A stretch of 64,000 bases of DNA from 2-02-FULL-55-14 sp964534125 (lineage in GTDB: Bacteria > Bacteroidota > Ignavibacteria > UBA10030), in assembly GCA_964534125.1 (NCBI GenBank), contig CAZHOJ010000010.1, forward strand, positions 42,933 to 106,932, written 5' to 3'. Positions 1 through 8,288 of this stretch are shown here, piece after piece (within the stretch, counting starts at the first letter, position 1; the number at the start of each line of letters is the position of its first letter). The notes beneath the pieces are model-generated. The model was given only the letters and a program-made list of their open reading frames with translations. It was not told the DNA's origin and made no database searches. The position numbers and the translations under genes are program-made.

Positions 1-2823
1 ATCTCGTGTCACAACAACGCTGGCCCGAGTGGCATCGGAATGCTTGACGACGTTCGTCAGTGCTTCCTGGATAACCCGGAACAATCCGATCTCCCCTTCG
101 TGTGTGAGCAGACCATCGATGTTCTCGATCTCCGTCTCGAAGGTGATCGACGTCGCCTGCTGGATGGTACGGACCGTGGAGCGGATGGTCTCCGTAAGCC
201 CAAGCCGGTCTAACTGGAACGGCCTGAGATTGTACGCGATCGACCGGACACTCTTCAGGGCGATCGACAGAGCATCTGCTACCTGCATCAGCTCGGAGCG
301 TGCCTTGGACTCTTCCGGCAGATGATGGGCCGCCAGCATCACCCGGTTCTTCGCGACGATGAGTTCCTGTCCCAGGCTGTCGTGCAGCTCCCCGGCGATA
401 CGCTGACGCTCCGATTCCTGGTTCTGGATGAGCCGCTGCGACGTCTCTTCCTGCATCTCTTTCTGACGCCGGACCTGACGCAGCCGGACGGATACGACCA
501 GCATACCCATTCCTATGAGGAGCAGGACTGCAAGACCCCTGAACCACAGGGTCTCCCAGAAGGGAGTCTCGACCGCGATGGTGATCTGGGCTCCGTTCTC
601 GTTCCAGAAGCCATCGTTGTTCGCTGCGGCCACGGCGAAGACATACGTTCCCGGCGGAAGATTCGTGAACACTGCCGTCCGCTCGTCCCCGCCATCCACC
701 CAGTTCTTGTTGAAGCCCCGCAGCTGGTACCGGAAACGGACCTTCTCCGGCGCAGTGAAGCTCAGCGCAGTGAACGTGATCCCTATCTCCTCGACGTTGG
801 GCTCGATGATGATCGTGTCCCGGATCGTGACCGGGCTGCCATCGGCCAGGACCTGCTCAATGATGACAGGCGGGATCGTGGTATTGATGCGGAGGTTCTT
901 TGTGCGGATACGAGCGATGCCATTCAATGTCGGGAACAGGATATCCCCTTCGGGTGTCCTGACGCTTGCTGGCTGGAAGCCGCCGTTCGTCTCGACGACC
1001 GTCAAACCGTCCTTCTCTCCGTATGGGATGGCATTCACGGTGGGGAGAATCCGGTCGGCGACGGCGTTCAGCTCCTCTTTCGCGACCCGCCAGATCCCGC
1101 GGTTGCTGCCCATCCACGCGAAGCCATTGACGCCCTCGACGAAGTGTGAAACGGTGTTGTCGAAGAGGCCCTGTTCCTTCGTGATCGATCGGAACACGCC
1201 GTTCCGGTACCGCAGCAATCCTCCCCCCTGCGTTCCGACCCAGAGTGTCCCGTTCTTCTCTGCATACAGGACGCGGATGGAGGTCGAGGTCAGACCGTCC
1301 TCTTCGGTGAATACCTGCACCAGTGTGTCGCGGATGAGGACGAGTCCGGACTGGGTCCCGATCCAGGTGCCCCCCACGCTGTCGAAAGCGATCGCCCGCA
1401 CGTCATTCCCGGGAAGCCCGTTGGCCATCGACCATCGACGAACATCCCTGCCTGCCATCCGCACGACCCCTGCATCGTACGTCCCGAACCAGAGCGACCT
1501 GTCTGGCGCCTGTGCCAGAGCCAGAACGATGTCGGAGCCGACGAACGACTCGCTGCCGAACCGGGTCGCCCGCGTACTGGCCTCCGAAAGGCTCATCCTG
1601 TAGAGGCCTCCGCCCCATGTTCCCACCCACATCCTGTCCATGTCATCCACGAGGAGCGACCAGATGCAGTCAGCGTCGAGCCGACCGGAATGCGGGGACA
1701 GCACGAGGTCGTTCCCCCGGACAATGCCGATCCCGCCGCAATTGAGCCCGGCATAGATGTTCCCGTCCGGGTGCCTCACGAGCGACGTCACGCTCTGCCG
1801 GAAGGGCCGTTGGATCATCTCGAACGGTGCCCACCGTGCTCGGATGAGACCGCTCAGGCTTGTCCCATACCAGTAGTTCCGTTCCGGATCCAGGTACAAC
1901 GCGTGGACCTTGTCCCCACGCTGACCGTTCTCGGTCTCGCGCGGGATGAACCGGCCTCTGTACAACACCAGCCGGCCTGAAAGCACGCCAAGCGAGAGGT
2001 AGGGACGCTGCTCGTCGAACACTTCGTCGAAGGCATATGACGACGCGAACCTGACGGGAACCAGATAACCCGGCGTCGTCTGGTCGAACCGATAGACCTC
2101 ACCGTTGGGAAAGCCGATCCACACGCGACCCAGGGAATCTGAGGCGATGTCCTTGATGGTCCAGGCCCCCGGTTGTCCTTCAAACCGGTGCGTCCGGATG
2201 CCGGTCCCGATAACATTGGCGATGCCGCCCGGGCCTCCGATCCACATCGATCCCGATCTGGTCACGTGGACCGCAGATACTTCTGGCCGGGAAAACTCCG
2301 GCTGAAGGAAAGAGGCGAGGATCGTATCCTTGCCATCCTGGGTGCGGGCAGCGCGCAGAAGCCCGCCTCCTTCTGTCCCGATCCACACGATCCCGTTCTG
2401 GTCCACGAACATCGAGCGGATAGGACCGCTCGGCGCATATTCATCGATGTACGTCGACCATTCCCCATTCCGATATACATACAACCCACCCAGAGGCGTC
2501 CCTGCCCAGACCGACGAGTCCCGCCGGGCCACGAGCGATGAGATGATGGGAGGACGGGGATCGGCCTGATGCAACCGCTCGAACGTCCGGAACTGCATGC
2601 CGTCGAAACGCACCACGCCGGCATACGTTCCCAGCCAAAGGTAGCCGTCCGCAGACTGAGCTATCGCGGTGACCGTACCTTGCGGGAGTCCCTCAGGAAC
2701 ACTCCAGGATTCAACGGTAAAGTTGTCTCCCGTCGACGAATGAACGGATTGAGAATAGCCTGGCGCGGCCATTCCCATGAACGAAAGAAAGAGGAAGAGA
2801 AGAAGCCTTGTGCGGCGTCCCAT
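1..2823 (-). CDS. Hybrid ligand-sensing histidine kinase (Reg_prop propeller + Y_Y_Y + HisKA_3), 3' end beyond window
   Basis: A 941-codon open frame runs off the left edge, so the C-terminus is missing. The chosen ATG at 2823 starts a signal peptide (MGRRTRLLLFLFLSFMG). The next ~640 residues hold repeated propeller blades of the form 'DGYLWLGTYAGVVRFDG', typical of two-component regulator propellers. A Y_Y_Y domain follows (about 640-720, 'RYQLRGFNKNW'), then one membrane helix near 765-785. The dimerisation motif ELHDSLGQE (His near 813) is of the HisKA_3/NarL-partner type. The ATPase N-box (EALTNVVKHS) is visible near 920, and the G-boxes lie outside the window. The family senses periplasmic ligands, often carbohydrates, and phosphorylates a LuxR-type regulator; no such regulator is visible here. 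No strong Shine-Dalgarno is seen. Confidence 0.9.
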   Translation of the reverse strand, partial: MGRRTRLLLFLFLSFMGMAAPGYSQSVHSSTGDNFTVESWSVPEGLPQGTVTAIAQSADGYLWLGTYAGVVRFDGMQFRTFERLHQADPRPPIISSLVARRDSSVWAGTPLGGLYVYRNGEWSTYIDEYAPSGPIRSMFVDQNGIVWIGTEGGGLLRAARTQDGKDTILASFLQPEFSRPEVSAVHVTRSGSMWIGGPGGIANVIGTGIRTHRFEGQPGAWTIKDIASDSLGRVWIGFPNGEVYRFDQTTPGYLVPVRFASSYAFDEVFDEQRPYLSLGVLSGRLVLYRGRFIPRETENGQRGDKVHALYLDPERNYWYGTSLSGLIRARWAPFEMIQRPFRQSVTSLVRHPDGNIYAGLNCGGIGIVRGNDLVLSPHSGRLDADCIWSLLVDDMDRMWVGTWGGGLYRMSLSEASTRATRFGSESFVGSDIVLALAQAPDRSLWFGTYDAGVVRMAGRDVRRWSMANGLPGNDVRAIAFDSVGGTWIGTQSGLVLIRDTLVQVFTEEDGLTSTSIRVLYAEKNGTLWVGTQGGGLLRYRNGVFRSITKEQGLFDNTVSHFVEGVNGFAWMGSNRGIWRVAKEELNAVADRILPTVNAIPYGEKDGLTVVETNGGFQPASVRTPEGDILFPTLNGIARIRTKNLRINTTIPPVIIEQVLADGSPVTIRDTIIIEPNVEEIGITFTALSFTAPEKVRFRYQLRGFNKNWVDGGDERTAVFTNLPPGTYVFAVAAANNDGFWNENGAQITIAVETPFWETLWFRGLAVLLLIGMGMLVVSVRLRQVRRQKEMQEETSQRLIQNQESERQRIAGELHDSLGQELIVAKNRVMLAAHHLPEESKARSELMQVADALSIALKSVRSIAYNLRPFQLDRLGLTETIRSTVRTIQQATSITFETEIENIDGLLTHEGEIGLFRVIQEALTNVVKHSDATRASVVVTRD

Positions 2824-2884
2824 GGATGCGCCGGGTCGGTCGATTCCGATCACGACGCCACCGTGTGAGGACAGCGTGAGATGG

Positions 2885-3577
2885 TCAGCTCCGGATGTAG
2901 TCCGGATACAGCCGCCTGGCGCATTCCGGACAGATACCGTGTGAAGTGTCGTGCTGATGGTCCCGCACGTAGTGTTCCAGAAGGACCCACGTGCCGGCCT
3001 CGGTCCTGACCTTGCGGCATGATGAGCAGACGGGGAGGATCTCGCTGTAGAGGTTCATCGCATCCTGCGCTGCGATGAGCTCGCCGTGTACCCGTCGCAG
3101 CTCGAGCAGAGAGCTCGCAAGACGCGACAGCGCCCGCAGGGACTCCTCCTGACCGACCGTCAGTGTCCGGGGTTCGCGATCCATCACGGCGACCGTCCCG
3201 AGCGGAAGCCCCCCGTGGCTGAACACCGGCGCACCGGCATAAAAACGCACATCGGGCTGTCCTGTCACGAGGGGATTGTCCATGAAGCGCTGATCCTTCG
3301 TGAGGTCGGGAACCACCATCACAGAATGCTGGAGGATACTGTACGCACAGAAGGAAATGCTGCGGGAGGTCTGCGGGAGGGTGAGACCGACCCTGGATTT
3401 GAACCACTGACGGTCCTTGTCCACGAAGGTCACGAGCGCAATGGGAGCCTTGCAGAGCGCGGAGGCCAGGTACGTCAGATCGTCGAATCCCCTTTCGGCG
3501 GACGTGTCGAGGATACGGTACCCCCGTAGCGCTTCGAGGCGTTCGCGTTCCTGTCGATGAAGGGGTGCAGCGCTCAT
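2885..3577 (-). CDS. GAF-domain protein with C-terminal Cys4 signalling tail
   Basis: This 230-residue protein has a GAF domain (about residues 20-165). It begins with the usual phrase 'ALRGYRILDTSAERGFDDLT' and contains 'SISFCAYSIL' and 'APVFSHGGLPLGTVAVMD'. A short linker leads to a C-terminal module with CSSC and CPEC pairs around a 'YVRDHQHDTSHGICPEC' segment, ending in 'LYPD'. That tail is common on response regulators and GAF/PAS proteins of sensory phosphorelays and probably binds metal; this is family knowledge. No enzymatic output domain is present. The gene lies 61 bases downstream of the Reg_prop kinase start on the same strand but is transcribed toward it, so it could be co-transcribed. 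Function is inferred only as sensing or protein interaction. Confidence 0.8.
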   Translation of the reverse strand: MSAAPLHRQERERLEALRGYRILDTSAERGFDDLTYLASALCKAPIALVTFVDKDRQWFKSRVGLTLPQTSRSISFCAYSILQHSVMVVPDLTKDQRFMDNPLVTGQPDVRFYAGAPVFSHGGLPLGTVAVMDREPRTLTVGQEESLRALSRLASSLLELRRVHGELIAAQDAMNLYSEILPVCSSCRKVRTEAGTWVLLEHYVRDHQHDTSHGICPECARRLYPDYIRS

Positions 3578-3885
3578 AAGAAGGTCGTGATGCTCCGGAT
3601 GCCGGAAGAGTACCAGACTAATGCAAACTCAGCTGAAATTCAAGGTTTCGCGGTGCCAGACTGAGCCACACGTTATTCGCTCTCATCGGGCCCACTGTCA
3701 ACTCCAAAGTGACTGCAGATAGCCAAGGCCACAACAGGTCCCGCACCGCGAAACCCCGACGCTCAAACTGACGTGGCGCCTGGCTTCTGGACGGAGACAT
3801 TGGTGCGAAAATCGAACACACAACGGCGCCCCGCAGTTTAGCGTCTGACCGCGATACGGCGCTCAGACTGGGACCTGAACATTCA
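3578..3885. other. Intergenic region with an inverted repeat, no gene seen
   Basis: These 308 bases separate the GAF gene from the SGNH hydrolase gene. The only structure seen is a 13-base inverted pair, GGTTTCGCGGTGC (3644-3656) and GCACCGCGAAACC (3743-3755). It resembles the TTTCGCGC tips of the dispersed hairpin repeats found later in the window, but it lacks their CGCAACG units. A minus-strand open frame crosses the region and has no recognisable protein features. Confidence 0.4.
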
Positions 3886-4569
3886 TCATATGCCATGCGT
3901 CTGCAGCAGCGCACGAAGGAGGTCCGACCACACCGTGTAGGCTTCCGCGGTGAGATGAATGCCGTCGGTGGTGTATTCCTCTCTGAGCACCCCATCTGCA
4001 CTGAGCCGGCTGTTCAGATCGATGTACGGAATGCCCCGCACTCTGCAGAGCTGCTCGATGATCCCGTTGAGCTCCTCAACCAGCAGGTTCTTCTCCCGCG
4101 CCAGGCGCCATCGGGGCGATGCGAAGAGCGTCGACTGGGCGACGGGAAGGATCCCATGGTTTCGCAGGCTGTCGAGTATCGCCGCGTAGTTCCGCACAAT
4201 GGTCTCGACGGTGAACCCTGCATAGATGTCGTTGATGCCCCCCATGATGAAACACACCCTCGGTTCCATCGCATACACGTACCGCATCCTGGCACGAAAG
4301 CCGTACGTGTTGTCGCTCCCGATCCCCCGGTTCGAGACATCATCCCGATCGAGAAGCGCTGTCCAATCGCCACCCTCTGTGATGGAATTTCCGAGCATCA
4401 CGATCGCTGCAGAGCGGACGGTGTCTGCCTCCCACATCGCGCACCGTGCCCAGTACCGCTGATTGGTCTTGTACAGGGTGTCAGGAGGCTCGGGGTGGTC
4501 TGCTCGCTGCCCTGCCATCACTGACGTTATCAGAACGGACAGCATACAAAGGGACATCGGTCGTTTCAT
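3886..4569 (-). CDS. SGNH/GDSL-family hydrolase, exported
   Basis: The protein carries the SGNH blocks in order: block I GNSITEG (Ser nucleophile), block II NRGIGSDN (Gly), block III GGIND (Asn) and block V DGIHL (Asp and His). It is therefore probably an esterase acting on acylated carbohydrate or lipid, like family members linked to platelet-activating-factor acetylhydrolases. I place the start at the ATG at 4569 (MKRPMSLCMLSVLITSVMAG), which gives a signal peptide and 227 residues. An in-frame ATG at 4611 lies inside the thioredoxin terminator hairpin and is unlikely to be used. It follows thioredoxin on the same strand but is separated from it by that terminator. Confidence 0.85.
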   Translation of the reverse strand: MKRPMSLCMLSVLITSVMAGQRADHPEPPDTLYKTNQRYWARCAMWEADTVRSAAIVMLGNSITEGGDWTALLDRDDVSNRGIGSDNTYGFRARMRYVYAMEPRVCFIMGGINDIYAGFTVETIVRNYAAILDSLRNHGILPVAQSTLFASPRWRLAREKNLLVEELNGIIEQLCRVRGIPYIDLNSRLSADGVLREEYTTDGIHLTAEAYTVWSDLLRALLQTHGI

Positions 4570-4596
4570 GGTCCAATGTACGGCACGCTTGTCCAT

Positions 4597-4625
4597 AAAA
4601 AAACCCGCCATCCGAAGATGGCGGG
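4597..4625 (-). terminator. Rho-independent terminator of the thioredoxin gene
   Basis: On the minus strand a perfect 9-bp stem (CCCGCCATC/GATGGCGGG, 4604-4625) closes a 4-base loop and is followed by seven T residues (4603-4597). It lies 26 bases past the trx stop codon. It also shows that the 4611 start of the next gene is too early. Confidence 0.9.
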
Positions 4626-4650
4626 TACGGTGATCGGATGCCCACCTGAT

Positions 4651-5019
4651 CTACGATACCGTTTGAGGCTTGATCAGCTCTTCTTCAATGGCCTGTTTCA
4701 GGGCCTCCTTCGGGAGCGCGCCCACAGCCATCTTGGGCTGTCCGGTCGCCGGAACGAAGAGCATCGACGGAATGCTGCGAATGCCGAACACTCCTGCGAC
4801 CTCCCCTTCCTCGTCCACGTTCACCTTGTAGATGTGGACCTTCCCCGCGTACTCCTTCGAGAGCTCGTCGAGGATGGGGCCTACCATCTTGCACGGCCCG
4901 CACCAGGGCGCCCAGAAATCGATGACCGCCGGCAGATCGCCGGCATAGTTCCATTCCTTATTGTTGTCGTAGTCGAAGACCTTCTTCTTGAAGTCTTCTG
5001 TTGTGAGATGTACTGACAT
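4651..5019 (-). CDS. trx: Thioredoxin
   Basis: This small thioredoxin-fold disulfide reductase (122 residues) has the canonical active site WAPWCGPCK after 'AVIDFW' and the cis-proline region 'IRSIPSML'. The ATG at 5019 (MSVHLTTEDFKKKV) is preceded by AAGGAG at a good distance, whereas the longer in-frame start at 5061 is not. It lies 72 bases downstream of the DUF302 gene on the same strand, so it may be the last gene of a rhodanese-DUF6132-DUF302-trx unit, and it is followed by a strong terminator. In that setting it could reduce persulfides or disulfides produced by the rhodanese; this role is inferred. The thioredoxin identity itself is not in doubt. Confidence 0.95.
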   Translation of the reverse strand: MSVHLTTEDFKKKVFDYDNNKEWNYAGDLPAVIDFWAPWCGPCKMVGPILDELSKEYAGKVHIYKVNVDEEGEVAGVFGIRSIPSMLFVPATGQPKMAVGALPKEALKQAIEEELIKPQTVS

Positions 5020-5091
5020 GTGTGAACTCCTTTTCAGACCCGCCCCGATGCGCACGAGCACGATCGCAGCGAAGGATGTGTGATGAATGTA

Positions 5092-5478
5092 TTATACGCG
5101 CTCGACAACCCGCCGGAGCCTCGCTTCGATCTCTGTCGCGATCTCCGTCAGGGCTGGATTTCCGCTCACCTTCGTGATGATCATCGGATCGAACGCGCCG
5201 ACGACCGTCTTCCCTTCCTTCTCATAGACGATGACGTTACATGGAAGCAGCAGGCCAACCTGCTCTTCTGCCGTCAGAGCCTTGTGGGCGAACGGAGGAT
5301 TGCACGCCCCCAGGATCGTGTACTTCGTAAAGTCAATATTGAGCTTCTTCCTGAGCGTCTCGCGGACATCGATGGTCGTGAGGACGCCGAATCCCTCTTT
5401 CGCGAGTTCCTCAGTGGTCCGCTGCACGGCCTGCTCGAATGTGTGGGATGTTTCCTTCATGAATCCGTATGTGCTCAT
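5092..5478 (-). CDS. DUF302-domain protein
   Basis: The 128-residue protein starts MSTYGFMKETSHTFEQ and contains the DUF302 core: 'TTEELAKEGFGVLTTIDV', 'TKYTILGACNPPFAHKAL' and 'EEQVGLLLPCNVIVYE'. The two conserved Cys residues lie in GACNPP and LLPCNV. DUF302 proteins are small and of unknown biochemical function. They are often found beside rhodaneses, DsrE-like proteins and thioredoxins in sulfur-handling clusters, as here. The start is set by an ATGA overlap with the upstream DUF6132-like gene and by GGAGG just before it, although a longer in-frame frame reaches 5814. It is most likely translationally coupled to its neighbour. Confidence 0.85.
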   Translation of the reverse strand: MSTYGFMKETSHTFEQAVQRTTEELAKEGFGVLTTIDVRETLRKKLNIDFTKYTILGACNPPFAHKALTAEEQVGLLLPCNVIVYEKEGKTVVGAFDPMIITKVSGNPALTEIATEIEARLRRVVERV

Positions 5479-5729
5479 GACACCTCCGTCCGATGTTCTC
5501 CATCGGTCTGCTGTGGCAGGGATTCCTTCTTCCGCGACGGGCCGGGATATGCCAGCAGTCCGACGAACATGCCATAGGCCGTGCTCGTCCAGGGATTGCC
5601 CGTTATAGGACACCCGCCGTCGCACCCGATCGTGATATAATAGAGATACCCGAGTCCGGCTCCAGCCGCTCCGAACAGGAGGCGCATCCTCCACCCCAGC
5701 TTCCAGTATTCGATCATGTTCTTCATCAC
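5475..5729 (-). CDS. Small membrane protein, DUF6132-like
   Basis: This 84-residue protein begins MMKNMIEYWKLGW and has two predicted membrane segments, 'LLFGAAGAGLGYLYYITIG' and 'TSTAYGMFVGLLAYP'. Between them is a conserved CDGGCPITGNPW motif with two Cys residues. That combination matches small Bacteroidota membrane proteins annotated as DUF6132 and encoded with rhodaneses. The start may be the GTG at 5729 or the ATG at 5726, both after AAGGAGG. It overlaps the upstream rhodanese stop and the downstream DUF302 start by four bases each. A role in sulfur or thiol transfer across the membrane is only inferred from position. Confidence 0.7.
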   Translation of the reverse strand: MMKNMIEYWKLGWRMRLLFGAAGAGLGYLYYITIGCDGGCPITGNPWTSTAYGMFVGLLAYPGPSRKKESLPQQTDGEHRTEVS

Positions 5730-6088
5730 CCGATGCCTCCTTCAAGATTCCCGACCTGAAATCCGAGCTTCCGGGCACGCGCTGCTGCTGCAATGCTCCT
5801 GGAACCGGTCGCACAGTAGAAGATCACCTGCTTGTTCTTATGCCGCTCGAGCTTCGTCGACACATTGGTCAGGTCGCTCATCGGCACATGCATCGACCCG
5901 CCGATGGACCTCTTCGACCTCTCAGCCGCGGTCCTGACATCGACAAGCACCGCCAGCCCTGACTGTACCAGCGCCTCAGCTTCCTCGCGCGTCACCTGAG
6001 GAATGCTCCTGTGGATCATCTTCCTTCGGAGCCAGAGGAGGAGCATCAGGCCTATAAAGACATACAATACGATCTGTCCGGTGTCCAC
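5726..6088 (-). CDS. Membrane-anchored rhodanese-like sulfurtransferase
   Basis: A GTG start at 6088 gives a 120-residue protein that begins with one membrane helix (GQIVLYVFIGLMLLLWL) and continues into a single rhodanese domain. The sulfur-carrying Cys is in the loop YCATGSRS. 'AVLVDVRTAAER' and 'GGSMHVPMSDL' are typical rhodanese strands. The open frame continues upstream to 6196, but that part lacks family resemblance. It probably binds persulfide sulfur at the membrane face and passes it to a partner such as the downstream DUF302 protein or thioredoxin (inferred). It is the first gene of a tightly packed unit with four-base overlaps. Confidence 0.85.
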   Translation of the reverse strand: MDTGQIVLYVFIGLMLLLWLRRKMIHRSIPQVTREEAEALVQSGLAVLVDVRTAAERSKRSIGGSMHVPMSDLTNVSTKLERHKNKQVIFYCATGSRSIAAAARARKLGFQVGNLEGGIG

Positions 6089-6297
6089 GCGAGTTCCAGG
6101 ATGTTTGTGATCCCCTGTATGATGCACCGGGGCTGGAAAGGATTCAACAGAAAGGCGAGGAGCAGAGCGTGACGCAGTGCCGGATTTCCGGCACAAACGG
6201 CCTTCCGGGCCATGTGGAGAGGCCCGGCCAGGATCTGGGCCCGGGCCGCGCGTCTCTCACAGAGGGGCAAGCCCAGGGCGCGAGCAGCTCCTGCCGT

Positions 6298-6636
6298 TCA
6301 GCGCGACCGGCGTCGCTTGGGAGCTGTTGCCTCCTCCACCCACTGGAGGGCGGACAGAGCAGCTGGAAGCCCGATCGTCGGGAGAGCCAGCAGCGCAACA
6401 TGTTCGAGCTGGTCCGTCGTGATGCCTGCATCCAGCGCTTTCCGAATGTGTGCGAAGGCTCCCGCCTTCTGCCTCATACCGACCGACACGGCGAACTTAA
6501 CGAGCGCACGGTCTCTGTTGCCGAGCGGCCCCGCAGCGTTGACCTCGACACGCAGGCCTTCATATGACGCTGCGATCTCCGGATATGCTTTCGCAAAGGC
6601 TGTGAACCGCTTTGAGGGAACGGAACGTTTTTTCAT
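6298..6636 (-). CDS. Carboxymuconolactone decarboxylase family protein
   Basis: The 112-residue protein fits the small all-helical CMD/AhpD-like fold. It contains 'LGNRDRALVKFAVSVGM', 'GAFAHIRKALDAGITTDQLEHVALLALPTIG' and an A/L-rich final helix. The two redox Cys residues of AhpD are absent, so peroxidase activity is unlikely; members without CxxC have mostly unknown roles. It starts at the ATG at 6636 with a weak GGAG upstream. It faces the ECF sigma gene across a 138-base divergent region that carries the palindrome at 6673-6701. About 200 bases separate it from the rhodanese downstream. Confidence 0.8.
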   Translation of the reverse strand: MKKRSVPSKRFTAFAKAYPEIAASYEGLRVEVNAAGPLGNRDRALVKFAVSVGMRQKAGAFAHIRKALDAGITTDQLEHVALLALPTIGLPAALSALQWVEEATAPKRRRSR

Positions 6637-6672
6637 GGGGGACTCCGGATGAAGGAGCTGAGGATGACATAC

Positions 6673-6701
6673 GGAACGTACCCTCCAATTCGGTACGGTT
6701 C
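6673..6701. promoter_or_regulatory. Inverted repeat in divergent CMD/ECF promoter region
   Basis: GGAACGTACC (6673-6682) and GGTACGGTTC (6692-6701) form a nearly perfect inverted repeat with a 9-base spacer. GGAAC is the usual -35 element of ECF-type promoters, so this may be the autoregulated sigma promoter or an operator. No transcription start is known. Confidence 0.4.
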
Positions 6702-6774
6702 AAGAGCCCGGCCTCCCCCCTACGACGGCCTTTCTTTCATTTCCCCGAATCCTTCCGTATCGTGAGGGCATCGT

Positions 6775-7389
6775 ATGAACACAGCGGGATCCGTTCCGAC
6801 ATATGATTCGCCCGAGGTCCGACATCTCATCGCAGGGGCGAAAAAGGGGGATCAGGCGGCCTTCACGAAGCTCGTGCAGGTCCATGAGGACCTTGTCTAC
6901 AAGTATGCCTACAAGCTCTGCCGTGACAAGGACAAAGCGGAAGAGGCTTTTCAGGACACGTTCGTCAATGTGTACAAGCGGCTGAAGCAGTTCGACGGAC
7001 GGGCGAAGTTCTCAAGCTGGCTGTACACCATCGTCTCGAACAACTGCCTGATGAAGCTCAGGCGCTCGAAGCTCGCGAAAGCCTCCGTCAGCATCGATCA
7101 TGATCACGACGACCACCATGAGCACCACGCTGACGGACAATCCATCCCGCACTGGAAAGAGACACCGCTCGACGATGTCCTCCGGGGGGAGATCCGATCA
7201 GCCCTGGACGAGTCGATCTCCAAGCTGCCTCCGGCCTATCGTGCGGTCTTTCTCCTTCGGGACGTGGAAGACCGGTCCGCAAAGGAAACAGCGAAGATCC
7301 TGGGACTCACGCTCGCCGCAGTGAAGTCACGGCTGCATCGGGCCCGCGCCTTTCTCCGGGATGAACTGACACCATACATGTCACGATGA
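6775..7389 (+). CDS. ECF-type RNA polymerase sigma factor with His-rich linker
   Basis: This 204-residue sigma-70 family protein has region 2 (about 24-98: 'YKYAYKLCRDKDKAEEAFQDTF', 'KFSSWLYTIVSNN') and region 4 (about 140-198: 'LPPAYRAVFLLRDVEDRSAKE', 'AAVKSRLHRARAFLRDEL'). The linker between them (residues 107-120) is unusual: it holds six His within ten residues plus several Asp and Glu (positions 108-119). A metal-binding role is therefore possible but unproven. The stop codon overlaps the ATG of the small Cys/His-rich protein (ATGA), the classic sigma/anti-sigma arrangement. Two zinc-ribbon membrane proteins follow on the same strand. Confidence 0.93.
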   Translation: MNTAGSVPTYDSPEVRHLIAGAKKGDQAAFTKLVQVHEDLVYKYAYKLCRDKDKAEEAFQDTFVNVYKRLKQFDGRAKFSSWLYTIVSNNCLMKLRRSKLAKASVSIDHDHDDHHEHHADGQSIPHWKETPLDDVLRGEIRSALDESISKLPPAYRAVFLLRDVEDRSAKETAKILGLTLAAVKSRLHRARAFLRDELTPYMSR

Positions 7390-7631
7390 AAAAACCCAAG
7401 CTCATACGATGCATAGAGGTCGCAGATCATATCTGCGAGAACCTCGACTCGGACCTGCACCAGAAGAAGTGCCGGGAGATACAGGAGCATATCAGGAAGT
7501 GCCCCAACTGCTATGCGTATCTCGACAGCATGAAGAAGACGGTCCATCTGTACAAGATCGAGAGGACACCGGCCGTTCCGAAGCGGCTTCGGTCGCAGCT
7601 CTTTGCGGTACTGAATCTCAGGGAGACCTGA
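7386..7631 (+). CDS. Putative zinc-binding anti-sigma factor
   Basis: The protein has 81 residues and no membrane helix. The segment from Cys9 to Cys41 holds an HIRKCPNC (H-x3-C-x2-C) signature preceded by further His and Cys residues (VADHICENL, HQKKC), the pattern of zf-HC2/ZAS anti-sigma domains. Such proteins bind their sigma factor between regions 2 and 4 and release it on a redox or metal signal. The gene starts inside the stop codon of the ECF sigma gene, which supports the pairing. It is shorter than membrane-anchored anti-sigmas and would be cytosolic. The exact ligand and signal cannot be read from the sequence. Confidence 0.8.
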   Translation: MKKPKLIRCIEVADHICENLDSDLHQKKCREIQEHIRKCPNCYAYLDSMKKTVHLYKIERTPAVPKRLRSQLFAVLNLRET

Positions 7632-7673
7632 GACGGTCCGACCGGGGAAGTCCTCCTCCGCCCGGCAGGGCAT

Positions 7674-8249
7674 ATGAACCATCCTTCACCCACTGACCAG
7701 CATTCCCTCCCCCCGCTCTTCCGCATCGTGTTCAGAGTGCGCCTGGCGCTCCTGTTCGTTGCGCTCTTGTCGAACATCCTTATCCTCACGCAGTTCGTGG
7801 ATGTCGTCACGGGCGTCATCGTTTTCGGCGCCGCCGTCCTGGCCTATGCGATCCTGACGATCCTGTTCTGGAAGTGCCCGCACTGCAGGAAGTACCCCGG
7901 CAATGCTGTCATGCCGGACTACTGCGAAAAATGCGGCACGACGATCTTCGGCATCGACGCACAGGTGCCAGCGCGTGAGACGGGAACAGAGAAGCCGGTC
8001 CTCCCCCTCCGCTACCTCGTAGTGGGGCGCGGCCTCTACGGTACGATGCTTCTACTATACTTCGTCATCTTCGCATCGCAGCAGGCCGAGTCACCATTCG
8101 TCTTCTGGGCCGGTGCACTGACCTTTCTCGGCTTCGGTGCCTGGTTGGAATGGCGCTGGTGGCGATGCCCTCGATGCGGCGGATACCTCAAGCGGTCGCT
8201 CTGGCCCGGACGGACCTGCATCAAATGCGGCTCTCCGCTCGAGTATTGA
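7674..8249 (+). CDS. Membrane protein with two zinc-ribbon Cys clusters
   Basis: The protein has 191 residues and about four membrane helices in two pairs (about 25-65 and 115-155). After each pair comes a short Cys cluster: 'WKCPHCRKYPG' with 'YCEKCG', and 'WRCPRCGGYL' with 'CIKCGSPLEY'. It reads as a tandem duplication of a two-helix plus zinc-ribbon unit. I recognise no family with a defined function. It lies 42 bases after the anti-sigma gene and shares the W-[KR]-C-x2-C-x-K/G-Y pattern with the next gene, so the two may be paralogous parts of the same sigma regulon. Confidence 0.7.
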   Translation: MNHPSPTDQHSLPPLFRIVFRVRLALLFVALLSNILILTQFVDVVTGVIVFGAAVLAYAILTILFWKCPHCRKYPGNAVMPDYCEKCGTTIFGIDAQVPARETGTEKPVLPLRYLVVGRGLYGTMLLLYFVIFASQQAESPFVFWAGALTFLGFGAWLEWRWWRCPRCGGYLKRSLWPGRTCIKCGSPLEY

Positions 8250-8288
8250 ACCGGTTCTCTTGATTCTTCAGCGGGCATTGTCAATCTT

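Noticed and set aside
3618..4001. Minus-strand frame of 127 codons between the GAF and SGNH genes
   Set aside because: It overlaps the SGNH gene end, has no ribosome-binding site or recognisable motif, and has a composition like shadow frames.
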